Shown here piece by piece: positions 25,040 to 36,284 of a stretch of 64,000 nt of DNA; position 1 is the stretch's first letter, and each line of letters begins with the position of its first letter. Under the pieces are notes generated by a model. That model was not told where the DNA came from and did no database searches. It saw nothing but the letters and a program-made list of their open reading frames with translations. Origin of the DNA: Straminergon stramineum (lineage: Eukaryota; Streptophyta; Bryopsida; Hypnales; Calliergonaceae). The position numbers were made by a program, and so were the translations under genes. The DNA is taken from positions 23,416,906 to 23,480,905 of the forward strand of contig OY987264.1 of NCBI GenBank assembly GCA_963920665.1, read 5' to 3'.

Positions 25040-26680
25040 CCTGTACACTTATAAAAGAGTCCTGCTAATTGATTTTTGAGATGTCTGGAGCGGCCAAGTG
25101 AAATTCAATCCCCAAAAGTATTGCAATTGCATACGTAGAGGAGCGGTGTCGCGCCCCTTAGTGACACTTACCACCTTAAGTCCACCTTTCAATGCTTTCC
25201 AAGTACTTAACACTTTAGTGGCACCAAGGGTCACACTCTCCTAACACTGCACATGCCACGCACATCCAATGTTAGTCTCCCATTCCAACTCTTTGTGCTA
25301 AGTCCCAGTCACCAAGACTACTATCACACACACACACACCCATCATGACACCGGGGCATGTTACTTGGTAACATGGGGCGGAACTTCTATCTTATTGTGC
25401 AAGGACCCATGGTGGCACTACTCACCATGGTCCTAACCGCCCTTAAGTGTCATCCCAACTCTATACTAGGCTCCTTGTGTATTTGCTACTTTCTACTCCG
25501 TCACTAACTGGGATTCAGCATTCGAGACACCTCCACATAGCCTAGCAAGGAGTGGGACTCCACCCAACCGGTGCCATGGGACATCCACAAGTGCCCCATG
25601 GTGCCTTGGAGTGGTGGTGACCCCATACCACCAACCTTGAGTCATCGGGACTCACCAAGGCTCCAAAAGGGAGTGATGAGGGAGACCAACCCCTCCTATA
25701 GTACTCTCTGTGGGCTTCAGCAGACCCCCCCCCCCCCCTTGTATGTCAAGGGGAACTCTCAAAACCACTTTGGTTTTGGAAGATCACCCCATCTCTCCCG
25801 ATTCGCCCTAGTTTGGGACTCCCGAACTTCCACCCGGCATAACTTTGCGGTCTGGGCTTCAAATCTCATATGCGAGACCATTTTCGACATCTACTCGACG
25901 AGTAGATGCCGATGGACTATTCACTTGCCCCATTTGGACAAGTACTTGCAAAGTTATCGCCCTCCAAAGATTCGGGTCCACTGGGAGAGGCGTCACGCCT
26001 TCACCACGGCGCTTCTCTTGGCCATAACTTGAGGCTCCTACCTTAGAACCTCGTAATTCTTGTCAATGTAGCATCCTTGTGTTCTTATCTTTCCAAGGAT
26101 ATGCTACATGACATACTTCATGGAGGGATTCCTCATGAACCCCTCCCTCCTAACCCTTCAGTGTCCGGGCACCACCGGGACACCCCCACCTTTGAACGCC
26201 CATAACTTTTGACTCACAAGTCCAAATCATGCATTTTTTTAGACGGCTAGAAGCGTCTCCTTGAGAGCTTTCCAAGCATGTATCACACGCCCCAAAATTC
26301 GTTCGGATCAGAGCGCTAACACGCTCTGATCACTCGGGACTCCTACTCCCCCTCACCTCATCTCTTGCAAGGCTTGGGGAATCACCCCCAATGTCCCCCT
26401 TGCTCACCAAGGTGACACGAGCATGCCTTGTGATGAGGGTCATGACTAGCAGGGCCTCTATAATTGGGGTCAACTTTGATAGAATTTCAATTTGTAGAAG
26501 GGCCGTAAATGGCTCCTTGTTGTCATTAAATTTGTATTCTAACAAGTCAAAGGCTATTGTGGTAACGACAATGTCAATTCAGAAGCCGTAGTTACATTTG
26601 TGGATTGATGTGAACCACCCTTCTCAATCATCTTCTTGAAGTCTCCAAGTTTATTCCGGGGGGTGTATGTTAAAAAAATG
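25040..26680. other. GC-richer block, possibly LTR-derived
   Basis: Composition changes abruptly. TGTCGCGCCCCTTAG at 25147 resembles the start of plant LTRs, and phrases such as CATAACTTTTGACTCACAAG recall LTR or leader sequence of plant Ty3-type elements. I could not find a matching LTR end, primer-binding site or gag-pol motifs. Several small stem-loops occur: CTACTCGACGAGTAG at 25892, a stem near 26070-26107, and GATCAGAGCG facing CGCTCTGATC at 26306-26331. A 14-C tract is at 25725-25738. The 153-codon frame at 25571-26032 has no recognised domain. Confidence 0.3.
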
Positions 26681-27239
26681 ACCCCCTATTTTGTGCTTGA
26701 TTAATTTATTTTCTACACCACTCCACTCTAATTTTGGGCCTCTCATTGCCTATATGAATTCCTAAATTTCTAAATTTTATGATGCGTGGCAAATAAATAG
26801 TTTATGTGTTTTCCCTTGGGATACAACCAGGGATGAGTATTTCCTTGTAAATGAAGACGTAAGTGTTGTGAATTAGACAATTTTGTGAATCAAGAGGTAA
26901 ATGATGTAGGAGAATTAGTACATTTTAACGAATTTGACTAATATCCCTACAAGCTCATTAGTCACATTAGTGACAATATACAAAATCTTCTATAATTCTT
27001 AAATGAAAGAGGATTACATTTCTTTAGAATTTACACATATATTCTACACAATGTAAGACACATAGGCACAAATTTGTAGGATCATTGAGCACTTTTATAA
27101 TTTTTTTATTGTTTTAACTCCTAATCCATAATTAATAAAATTTGAGTTGTTGTACTCAATTTTATTTGTTAATATGCTTATTTAGGATTTAATGCAACTA
27201 TTGGGGAGTTCTTGGACAATTTTTGAATACAAAAGGCCA

Positions 27240-27329
27240 AAGTTTTAGGAAATTTGCTCAATTGTGACTAAAGCCCCTTGGGGGCATTAGTCATAGTAGT
27301 CACAATTGAGCAAATTTCCTAAAACTTTT
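27240..27329. repeat. Hairpin core of array unit 2
   Basis: AAGTTTTAGGAAATTTGCTC with CAATTGTGACT on the left arm faces the exact inverse at 27298-27328, about 31 complementary pairs, separated by about 27 bp that include CCCC/GGGG. Size and pairing would suit a small-RNA precursor or an extruding cruciform; no function is shown. Confidence 0.85.
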
Positions 27330-27583
27330 GTGAAGGCGGGTGAAATTTATTTAAAATTTGTATATATGTTCTAGACTATGTGAGGCACCTACTTGCAAAT
27401 TTGTGGAAGCGTGGCACACTTTTAGAAATTATAGCAATTTTTTTATTGTTGTAACTCCCTATCCAAAAACTAATAGGAATTGGTGTTGACATGTCCAATT
27501 TCATATGTTAGGATGCTTGTTTAGGATCCATTGCAACTATTGGGGAGTTTTTTGACAATTTTTGAATACAAAAGGCAAGTATT

Positions 27584-27671
27584 TGGGGAGATTTGTTCAA
27601 TTGTGACTAATGTGACTAATGCATGTTGGGGGCATTATTCACATTAGTCACAATTGAACAAATCTCCCCCA
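27584..27671. repeat. Hairpin core of array unit 3
   Basis: The left arm at 27584-27622 contains GGGGAGATTTGTTCAATTGT and a doubled GTGACTAAT. The right arm at 27632-27671 is its inverse with one or two mismatches. The loop is under 10 bp. The arm sequence differs from unit 2 (GGGAGATTTGTTC against AGGAAATTTGCTC) in both arms together, so pairing is kept where sequence changed. Confidence 0.85.
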
Positions 27672-28316
27672 ACTATTGCGTAGGCAAGTGAAATTTCTGA
27701 AAATTTGTATATATGTTCTACATTATGTAAGAGACCTACTTGAAAATTTATGGAAGCATTGGACACTTTTAGAAATTTTGGATTGGTTTAACTCCCAACC
27801 TAAAAATAAATAAAATGGGAGTGGACTTGTTTAGGATTTATTTTATTACAACTTTTGGGAATGTCTTAGGTGATTTTTTGAATCAAGAGGAAGAATTGTG
27901 TTAGATTTCCTCAATTACAACTAATGTCCCTTCCAAGCATTAGTCGCATTGGTCAAATTGTATAGAATCTTCTACAACTCTCTGGTGGAGGGGTGAAATT
28001 TTCTTCAAATTTGTACATTTTTTACTATGTAATACTATGTGATCATGGGACATTCTTAGATTTTTCAGAATTTAGATTAAAAACTAGGATTTGGGAGGAG
28101 ATTGCTAGATGGCAGCTTGTGAAGGATGTGGCTCTCTATGGAAATTTTCTCATGTCACATTGCCTTTGAATCACCCACCAACTATTGCTAAAGAAGTCCT
28201 TTTCCGGCCTTCTTGCTCTGGACCGCAGGAGATTTTCTAGCCCCACCTCACCACCCAAGTCCTGACTCCACCACTCTCCCCTCGAAAACTTAGCTAAGTT
28301 AGCGGGCTCAAACCTA

Positions 28317-28756
28317 CACTGAATAGGGGTATTAAGGGGACCCATACTAATTAATTGACATTCCACACTAAAGAAATATCTACCTTTATTGTACATCAGT
28401 ACACTGAATAGTGAAATTAGGTTTCCCCTCACTAATTTCTCGACATTTGACACTAAATAAATATTCACAGTTACTGTACTAGAATGAACTACTTTTGAAT
28501 TTCATATCACTGTATTTGCGACTCATGAACCTCCATGTGTACAAATGGAAATATTTTTAGAAATATTTGTTGACTTTGATGGCTTGTAAAGTAAATTTCT
28601 TGGGGTAAGGCAACCTAATTGTTAAGGCAACCTAATTTCACTATTTAGTGTAGTTATTGGAATGTCCGGGTGATGTACATCATGTTTCAAACATCTACAG
28701 TTTTCTAGAATCAGTCCCTTTAATTGTTTGGTCCCCCTTAATACCCCTATTCAGTG
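28317..28756. mobile_element. TA-flanked MITE containing a second MITE
   Basis: The ends CACTGAATAGGGGTATTAAG and CTTAATACCCCTATTCAGTG are perfect inverted repeats, each followed outwards by TA (28315-28316 and 28757-28758). A second copy at 30127-30314 is 188 bp long and lacks the insertion. The interior is interrupted by 28402-28650. A 110-codon minus-strand frame across this region is a product of the MITE sequence, not a gene. Confidence 0.85.
28402..28650. mobile_element. Nested TA-flanked MITE, 249 bp
   Basis: Ends are CACTGAATAGTGAAATTAGG and CCTAATTTCACTATTTAGTG, with one mismatch. TA flanks it at 28400-28401 and 28651-28652. The related element at 30127-30314 shows the unoccupied site as CATCAATAGTTATT, with a single TA where this copy has two. 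This supports a TA target duplication, hence a Tc1/mariner (Stowaway-like) element. Confidence 0.88.
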
Positions 28757-29192
28757 TAGAGGGCTGTAGGAGATGCTCTCAGAAGGCTGCAGTAAGTTAA
28801 TATTTCCCCATGCATGAGTGGCAAAAGTCACTCAGATTTTTCAAAGGATTATGATTCCTATCCTTTTCCCCAAATGGGGGCTGCTTCCACTCATCCACTG
28901 CAAGCAAGCAAGCAACCAAGGTACAATTGTCAATAAACTCGTGGTCTTGACTATTGACTGGGGGAGCTCATTGATGCAAAACTGGAATACCTTAACTTAA
29001 CTTAATGCCAATGTAACTTAACAGGCATGTGTTCATTGATATTGGCCAATTCCGCATGCATTTTGAGTGGAGAGAAAGTCTGAACGTGTAATTCTGTGAA
29101 ACAAATTGGAATTCAAAACCAAATTCGGATTCTAGAACATTCAACAAAATTATTAATTGGGGATGATTTTAGGGCAAGCCACCTTTAGTTAA

Positions 29193-29784
29193 CCCCTAAA
29201 CATAAACATCCAGAGTCTTTGAGAAAAATCATTACCATAAAGTGCTATTTGGAAGAATATTTTGCAATTGGTATATAAAAAAAAAAGTTGAAGATTGTGA
29301 CTTTTTAATTCTATCCATATGGTTAAATTCACCAATGCCATCACCAACTATCTTAAAATAAATTTTGAAGAAAAAAAGAAGTATATTGAAGAAAATTAAA
29401 TTCAAAATTCCTTCAAAATTTGATTATAAGCATAATATTATCTTTCTTTGAGTAATAATTGTTGGCATGGATTTGAAACAAGGTTCTCTTGACATGGTGA
29501 TTTTCTGAAATTTTTGGGTTCTTTAAACCTATGAACTCATTTTTGCAAATCCAATTTTGAACTAATCAATGCAATTTGGGCATGGTCAACCACTTGACTT
29601 CCACATTTGTAATTTTAGAAAAATAATGTATTCTCATAACACCAAATCCGAACATAAGATAGGACAACAACTTGATAAAGTATCTCCACAAATTAGGATG
29701 ACTTTCATCCAAGCAATAATGAGGATGAAACTTGAGTTATAATATGTTTCTTGTCTAGAAAGTGGATGTTGGAACACTTAAGGG
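29193..29784 (+). mobile_element. TTAA-flanked element, 592 bp
   Basis: Bounded by TTAA at 29189-29192 and 29785-29788. The left end is CCCCTAAACATAAACATCC and the right end GGATGTTGGAACACTTAAGGG. The body is found again in reverse at 41228-41801 (shared CACCAAATCCGAACATAAGA against its inverse, and ACTTGATAAAGTATCTCCAC). Non-coding. Confidence 0.8.
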
Positions 29785-30126
29785 TTAAGATCGAACTTTT
29801 GTGTTGTTGGAATCTACATCATCTATAAATTAGACCTCCCAAATCTAAAATTATGCATACAAGTGTGCATCAATTTTTTGGGCTAGAATTAGAATTATTG
29901 GTTGGCCTAAATTTCAAACACAACTATTAAAAAGCCAGGGGGGTCAAGTTCCCAATTTCTTAGTTAACTTTATTAATACTAAAGCTTCTTTTGTAGGTTG
30001 CTTTTAGTTTGACAATAGTTTCTCCCCTACCAACATTGAAGTAAAATTGATAATCGACACTATTCAAAATGTGACACTAAACTAAAGAGTATCACAAAAA
30101 CCAAGATATTGATGACTTCATACTTA

Positions 30127-30314
30127 CACAAAATAGGGGTATTAAGGGGACTCATACTAATTATTTGACATTCTACACTATATAAATATCTACCTTTATT
30201 GTACATCAATAGTTATTAAAGTGTTTGAGGGATGTATATCATGTTTCAAACATCTACAATTTTCTACAATCAATCCCTTTCATTTTTTGACCCCCTCAAT
30301 ACCCCTCTTCAATG
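30127..30314. mobile_element. TA-flanked MITE, 188 bp, uninterrupted copy
   Basis: Begins CACAAAATAGGGGTATTAAG and ends CCCTCAATACCCCTCTTCAATG, flanked by TA at 30125-30126 and 30315-30316. It is the uninterrupted relative of 28317-28756 and serves as the empty-site reference for the nested copy there. Confidence 0.85.
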
Positions 30315-30499
30315 TACACAATGAAAACACTAGAGTCTCATAGAACCTTATCCATATCATTTTTATATGCTTGGAGACAATATTTTGAAATTTCGTACCT
30401 TACTGTTTTTCAGGTGTCCAAACAATGCATGATCATTTCATGCATTGGAATCCTCTTTCCAATGCAATTATTATTATTATTATTAATATATCAATAATA

Positions 30500-31800
30500 T
30501 CAAGATCTAGATCTAGGCTCCCCTGGAATCATTGTCGATTCCAAGTCCGTCTCCCGGAATTCAGTCCCCCCCCCCCTCCTCCTCCTCGGCAATCAGTCCT
30601 TCCCACTCGAGAGTCCCAACTTGAAACTCCATTTCCGATTCCCACCCGGCCAGCATCGAAGGAACTGAAGTTCGCCTCGGTCCCTGGCTGGCTGTAATTA
30701 AGTTATAACTATGATAACTTGTGTCGAGATTCGAGAGCGGAGGCCTGGAGGACGGATTCCCCGCCATCATGTTCTCAGGGCAAGGCAAACCAGCAGTCCA
30801 GCACGCGAGGCGAGCGAGCGGAGGGACGGAAGCAGGAAGCCAGTGAGCTCGCTCCCAAGACTGATTAACTTAATTAAGCGGTCACTGAACTGGACTTGAG
30901 TATATGTATAAAAATACCGGTAAGTTACCCTGAGGTCATGCCAGGCAGGCCTGCCTGCCTGCTTCTACAGTAAGCTTACTGTACTGTATTAGTGAGCGGG
31001 ACTGCGGGAGGGGCGTTCTCTTGCAGTTTGCGGCACCACCATGATGTGGCCTTGCGTCAGCATGGCAATGCCACGTGTCCTCCCAATAATAATAGTAATC
31101 AGAAAAGTATCATAACTTACGCCTCCCTCCGCCGGAACTGAACTAACATAATTAAGTTAACTGAAGGTGGGCAGTTCAGTTCAGTTGGGCTCCTACAAGT
31201 TACACTCATCAGTTATCATAAGTTACTGTTACTGTAGCCAGTCAGTCAGATGGAACGGAAAGGAACGAAACGGAACGGAACTTCTCTTGTAAAGTAAGTT
31301 CAATACTCCCGCCGTAATTCACTCAGTTTGTTTCCCAAATAAATAAATAAATAAAATATTCACCGTCATAATAAGTTATTGGGCCCGGCGCGCGCGCGGG
31401 CGGGCGGCTAAGCCCTCATCCGTCTCGTCGTTCATGAGTGAGGAGTGAGGAGTAAGGAGGTGCCTGGCCTGGCTGCAGCCAACGTGCTCCTCGGGGCAGA
31501 CTGAGAGAGGACTGGCGCCTTCATTCAGTTGCTGCCTGCGCTCACTCATCACTACCTTCACTGCACTGCACTTCACTTCACTTCACTTAGGGCCGCAGCC
31601 CCTCACAAGACCCTTGCTGCCTGCTGCCTGCTGACGGGCCACTCAAGAATGCCAATGCCCAGTGGACGTTGGGAGGGGGAGGGAGGGAGGGATGGATGGA
31701 TGGATGGTTGCAAAGCAACGCCGACCGACGTGCCTGCCTGCCTGGTCCACTCAGGACTACTCCCAGAAAAGCTTCAGGGAAATTAGCCAAAATGTTCATT
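30500..31800. other. GC-rich, CpG-rich island without a recognised gene
   Basis: The island begins and ends sharply against AT-rich DNA. It contains an ACGT-core element (CCACGTGTCC near 31072), short simple repeats (CCCCCTCCTCCTCC near 30580, AAAT repeats 31337-31356, CTTCA repeats near 31570, GGGA/GGAT repeats 31669-31707) and many TAAGTTA words. Frames up to 97 codons on both strands are low-complexity shadows. It resembles the promoter and 5' flank of the AHL gene in texture, so it may be a promoter, a non-coding transcript or a first exon. Confidence 0.4.
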
Positions 31801-33697
31801 ATTGGAAGATTTTTTTGAATTTAACACTAAGGGCATGAAGAAATTATGTAGCAACTGAGCGAAATTTAGCCAGTTTGGGGATTACTACTCACAAGTGAGT
31901 GAGTGGGAATGGATGAAAGATTCTATATTTTCAGTTGTCCTTCACTTGGAATAGGGGAGAGTTGGGGAATTGGAATGGAAAAAGATGGAACCAGTTGCTG
32001 TTGTTTTCACTTTTTATGAAGTGCAATGAAAGTGGTGATATAAAGTGTTAGAGTAGGGTTCCAAATTTCAACATTCATCCTCATATTGGATAGAAAATAT
32101 CATATTAGCACATATCACATGTCTATAATTCTCTTTTCATCCACAATTTGGCGATGTCATTCAAGATTTTTGGAAAAAAAATTCACAATTTTTTTACATT
32201 TTTTAGCCAAGTTTATTTTTTTAGGTATAGTCTCGCACTTGAAAGCCACAAAAAAATCCCTAGATGAAACTCTTGGATTGGCAAGAGAGAAAACCAAGGA
32301 AGAATTTTTGTTTTTGTTTTTCATGTCGACTTTGAAACAAGGAAGGAACTTTGACACCCCACAAGAAAAAATCAAATGAGAAGAAACAAGGGAAACACAA
32401 TGAAAGAGCAACAAAAACTACTTAGGTTCTGAGAATGAATTTCTTCCCTTTGTATTTTGAGAACCCCCCCAAATTTTACTATTTATGAGGAATGCCTCAA
32501 AATGTGAACTAAAAAGAACAAAAGTTCAAAATGGAATCCAATATAAGATGTGGATTTTGAGCATCTTTATAAATTTGTAACATTGTTGGGCGAGGTTTTT
32601 GTTTTTCCTTGGAAGAAAGATAAAACTAGGGGTCCAATCCCTCTCCCCATCAACTATTTGTAATGCCACCAAAAGTGGTTGTTCATTCAACCTTGAAAAG
32701 ATTTAGGAAACAAAAAATTTTGATTGAATGATTCTCATTTTTTGTAGCTCACAAAAATGTGAATGGTAAAGTACCAATGGCTAATGACTTCTATGATAGG
32801 CCTATCATTACAAGATTAAAGAAGTGTAATTGTTCTATGGAAAAAATGGATAGTGACAAAATATTCTGAAATTAATACTTGCATTAACGGCAATCAATTT
32901 TTTTTGTCATTCTATTGCTTGAAAATATATAATCCATTATTTAGGCTTAAAATACAAATTGCAATACCTATTCAATTTTATTTTTTATATTTTAAATTCA
33001 TGATAGAATATGCACTTCTAGAGGAAATTTCAAAAGAATTGAGTTTATTTGTATTTAATCCGTATTTTTTCTATGACCTTCAAAAATTTGCAATGACTTC
33101 AAATCTTCGCCATTGAACAAGAAAGATTTTGTACCTAAAAGACCATCCTAGTCAAAACATTTATTTGTAATATTGACAAACTTTTGAGACTTACAATTTG
33201 TACTCTTTTTATACATTATTATTGTAGATTATGATGTTCATACTCTTGAATTCACATCAAAATTTATTTTATACAATGATAATAACTATTGCAAAAGATT
33301 AGATGCATATTTGTCTTCCAAATGAATATAGCCTTTCTTTGCACCTTAATTTCTTGAATTTATTCAACACAAAATTGTACATATCTTTTAAGACTTGTGC
33401 ATATATAGAATCATTTTGTTTTCAAACAACAATAGGAGATTTTAGAGGAATTTCACTTTGTTGGTAATCATGGAGTTTCTTCTAAAATAGATTTGAAGTC
33501 CTTTTGCACTCCATTTCTTATGTTTTTGAATTTAAAACAAAATATATATAGGATGAAGATTGCTTATTACAACATGATTATCATTAGATTGACAATATTT
33601 AAATCTATAGTTAAAGGGCCATCTTATACTTGTATCCAACCTAAACAAAATAACAAATTCCAAATTACACTCATTGGCCAAGAGTTCTCTGTATGTA

Positions 33698-33708
<11 letters not shown>

Positions 33709-33748
<40 letters not shown>
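33709..33748. repeat. (TA)n microsatellite
   Basis: About 20 TA units with one CA interruption. Confidence 0.95.
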
Positions 33749-34116
33749 TTAAAAACTCACAATTTGGCAGGATCCATGTGCTAATATAAGTGTTAAATTT
33801 TGTATTGGGTGGATACATAGTAAAAGTTAATCAAACTCTGAAAATCCAATGCAACTTAATTAAATTCATTTTGTATTTGATTTCAACTAAAAAAATAAAG
33901 ACTAAAATGCTTAATTTTTCTTTCATATTGAATATTTCAAAAATCAGTTTATTATTTCCATTACAAGCCCTATATTTGAAATTCAAAATACACAATACTA
34001 TATTTGTCTAATTCTATTTCTATTCTAAATTTTTTAAATAAAAAAAACTTTTATTCATTTTCACCTTTAAATTTGGTGATAGTCCCTTATTATAATATAA
34101 TAATAAATATATATAG

Positions 34117-34140
34117 TGATAATAATAATAATATATTATA

Positions 34141-34170
<30 letters not shown>
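34117..34170. repeat. (AAT)/(ATT)n compound microsatellite
   Basis: AAT repeats pass through a TATA centre into ATT repeats, forming a self-complementary tract. Confidence 0.95.
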
Positions 34171-34171
<1 letters not shown>

Positions 34172-34265
34172 AAAATTATTTTTGATTAAATCATGAGAAT
34201 CTTATTTGTTCATTTTTTCACTTAAACTTAGCACATAGAGAAATTGTTTATCACATAGATATTAA

Positions 34266-34790
34266 CCTTTAAAAGACAAAGCGGTCATTGAACAACCAAT
34301 TCAAAATTTTAGTAGGTTTCTACAAATTCAAGTTTGAATGAATCTTTTTGAAAACTTGACACAAAGTGCAGATATATACCGCCATGTCAAGATTATATTT
34401 TTTTTCTAATTGGGTGCCCAAATCAAAATTTATGTTGCTAACAACTTTCAACAATTTGGGTCAACATGTTCAAAAATTCTCTTTTCTTTTTAAAATTGGT
34501 AGGTATGTAAGTAACATAATATAGGATGCAACTATCCAAAAAAATCTCATATACAATGCAAAAATCTCACTCTAGAATTTAATGTCTGTTGATGATGTCC
34601 ATCAGGGTTGGAAAAATAAATTCTTCTAACTTCAAACACTATAATTATTCAATCCACATGATCAAAGTTTATAGATTAATTTTCCTCGAAGGTCATAGTT
34701 GAAGACATTTCAGGAAAAATAAATAAAATGTTTACATTAGAAAATTTCTGAATATTCCTCATTACTACTTGCACCTCAAACTGAAAAATC
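34266..34790 (-). mobile_element. Decayed reverse copy of the 572-bp TTAA MITE
   Basis: After TTAA (34262-34265) the sequence CCTTTAAAAGACAAAGCG corresponds to the inverse of the usual right end. Inner blocks match the reverse complement of 13696-14267 (ATTGGGTGCCCAAATCAAAA; AGGGTTGGAAAAATAAATTC; CTAACTTCAAACACTATAAT). The far end is too decayed to place exactly. Confidence 0.55.
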
Positions 34791-34906
34791 CAATTAATTC
34801 TCTCTTTTTCTCTCTAATTTTTAGAATGAAAATACTATAAAAAGCTTTCCCAAAATTGATTGAGATTTTTGACATTAATGGACAATACAAAGTCTCATGC
34901 AATAGA

Positions 34907-35090
34907 CACTAGTAGAAAATAATGTTTCAGTCAACAAAATTCAGCTAATGTTTTTCTTTGTTTTCTAACAAAAAACAAAAAAATTGCGTTGTTTAGCAAC
35001 GTAGTTTTCAGATATCTATGTTCTATGCAATGCAGTTTTTAAAAAACATCAGCTGAATTTTGGTGACTGAAACATTTTTTTCTACTAGTG
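34907..35090. mobile_element. CACTA-type MITE, 184 bp
   Basis: It starts CACTAGTAGAAAATAATG and ends CATTTTTTTCTACTAGTG. The inverted repeat extends inwards through TTTCAGTCAACAAAATTCAG and its inverse, about 45 bp per arm. The flanking trinucleotide AGA (34904-34906 and 35091-35093) is duplicated. Ends and target length match the 1.9 kb element at 22862-24764. The whole element folds into one hairpin. Confidence 0.9.
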
Positions 35091-35462
35091 AGAAATATAA
35101 TTTTAGAATTCATGTATAGTTTAAACTTTAAAGGCCAATATTGAACTTATAAATGATATTCAACTATGTGACCATGGAGTTGGTCTTTAAAGAGTTGTAA
35201 GATTCTAATACCAAATTAGTAATAAATACATCTTTTCTAATAAAATTAAGATTGTTTCAAAAAATGGTGGTTTGGATTAGTATATGACCATAACACATAA
35301 AAAAACTTTAGGGCACAATGATTCATAGATATTACATTATTTCATTTCATCATTTTTTTTATAACAATCACTCATGTTTGGTTGCAAATAGAGGATGTGA
35401 AGTAAGAAATTATGAGTTTAAGTACACAAGATATAGACTCCATATTTTTAAAATTGAGTTAA

Positions 35463-36280
35463 TCCCTAAGTGCCTAAGCCTTTCCAAGTGTGTTTTGACT
35501 ATGAAAAAAGAGCATTGGATTGTAGTTATCCTCAATGAAGCAAATTGTATTTTTTTCCAAATCTAACTGTATAAATGTTAATAGAGCTTGTTTATTAGTA
35601 TGTACACTAATTTTGAGTGTGAAATTTCCTAGGAGTTGTGAGATTATATCAAAGGAAATGTACATTTTCTATTTTTTGTATGTTGTCTTTGTCCACAATG
35701 TTTCAAAAATTTGCATATAAATGTTTTTTGAGATTGGAGGTAATATGAACAACTTCAAAGAGTGTTAGCACACTAAAATGCACTTCCAAAAAACTTAATT
35801 TCAAATGAAAAACCATCAAACTCATTTCACAATCCACTTTGCAATTGTTGAAATGCAATTTTTGTTTTTAAGTAGAAATTGCAAATATATAGCTTCAAAT
35901 AAACACTTGCATGTTGAAATTTTCAATAGTGAAAATCATGAAAAGACTTTAAACTTTTCATTGGGACCATTCTCAAAGTAAATGGATAAGTACAATTTTT
36001 TAGATCTCAAATCAAATGAAATTGCCAAGCTTTGCATAAAGCCAAAAAATGAAGTAAAATTAGTAAGCTTTACACTGCACTTTTAATACACATATACCTT
36101 TGAAGACCTCTCAATAAATGAGTATATGTACTTTTCTCAGTGAAAAATGAAAGTTTTCCATAGTTAACCCTCAAAATTGCTTGAAATTTTTTTTAACCAG
36201 TCAAAGGAATTTAACTGCCTGCATAGAAATGGTCCTGAAATTTCAAATCGATCATTTATGGTCGTTAAGGAAGTTAGGGG
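35463..36280. mobile_element. TTAA-flanked element, ~818 bp
   Basis: TTAA at 35459-35462 and 36281-36284. Ends are TCCCTAAGTGCCTAAGC and GTTAAGGAAGTTAGGGG, an imperfect inverted repeat (roughly 13 of 17). Interior AT-rich without coding sequence. The assignment rests on the ends only. Confidence 0.5.
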
Positions 36281-36284
36281 TTAA

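Larger units (their letters stand above)
26876..28080 (+). repeat. Tandem array, four ~339-bp units with palindromic cores
   Basis: Unit starts, marked by GACAATTTTTGAAT-like text, fall at about 26876, 27215, 27554 and 27870, spacings of about 339, 339 and 316. Each unit has an AT-rich core containing GTGACTAAT and its inverse, then AAATTTGTATATATGTTCTA, then a CACTTTTA block, then GCAACTATTGGGGAGT. In units 2 and 3 the core is a near-perfect hairpin; in 1 and 4 it has decayed. The last unit is truncated. Non-coding. Confidence 0.85.
31801..34261. other. AT-rich intergenic DNA with microsatellites
   Basis: No coding sequence recognised; frames at 32086-33116 are AT-driven, with compositions rich in F, I, K and N. 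A TA repeat at 33709-33748 and an ATT/TA composite at 34117-34170 are present. Confidence 0.55.

Noticed and set aside
25571..26032. 153-codon plus-strand frame
   Set aside because: It crosses a 14-C homopolymer and small stem-loops, lies in possible LTR-derived DNA, and resembles no family.
26306..26331. Stem-loop resembling a bacterial terminator
   Set aside because: There is no following T tract and the sequence is plant nuclear, so intrinsic termination does not apply.
26876..28080. CRISPR-like array
   Set aside because: The units are about 339 bp with diverged sequence and palindromic cores; there are no short identical repeats with unique spacers, and the genome is eukaryotic.
28136..28468. 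110-codon minus-strand frame
   Set aside because: It runs through the boundaries of two nested MITEs, so it is a composite of non-coding transposon sequence.
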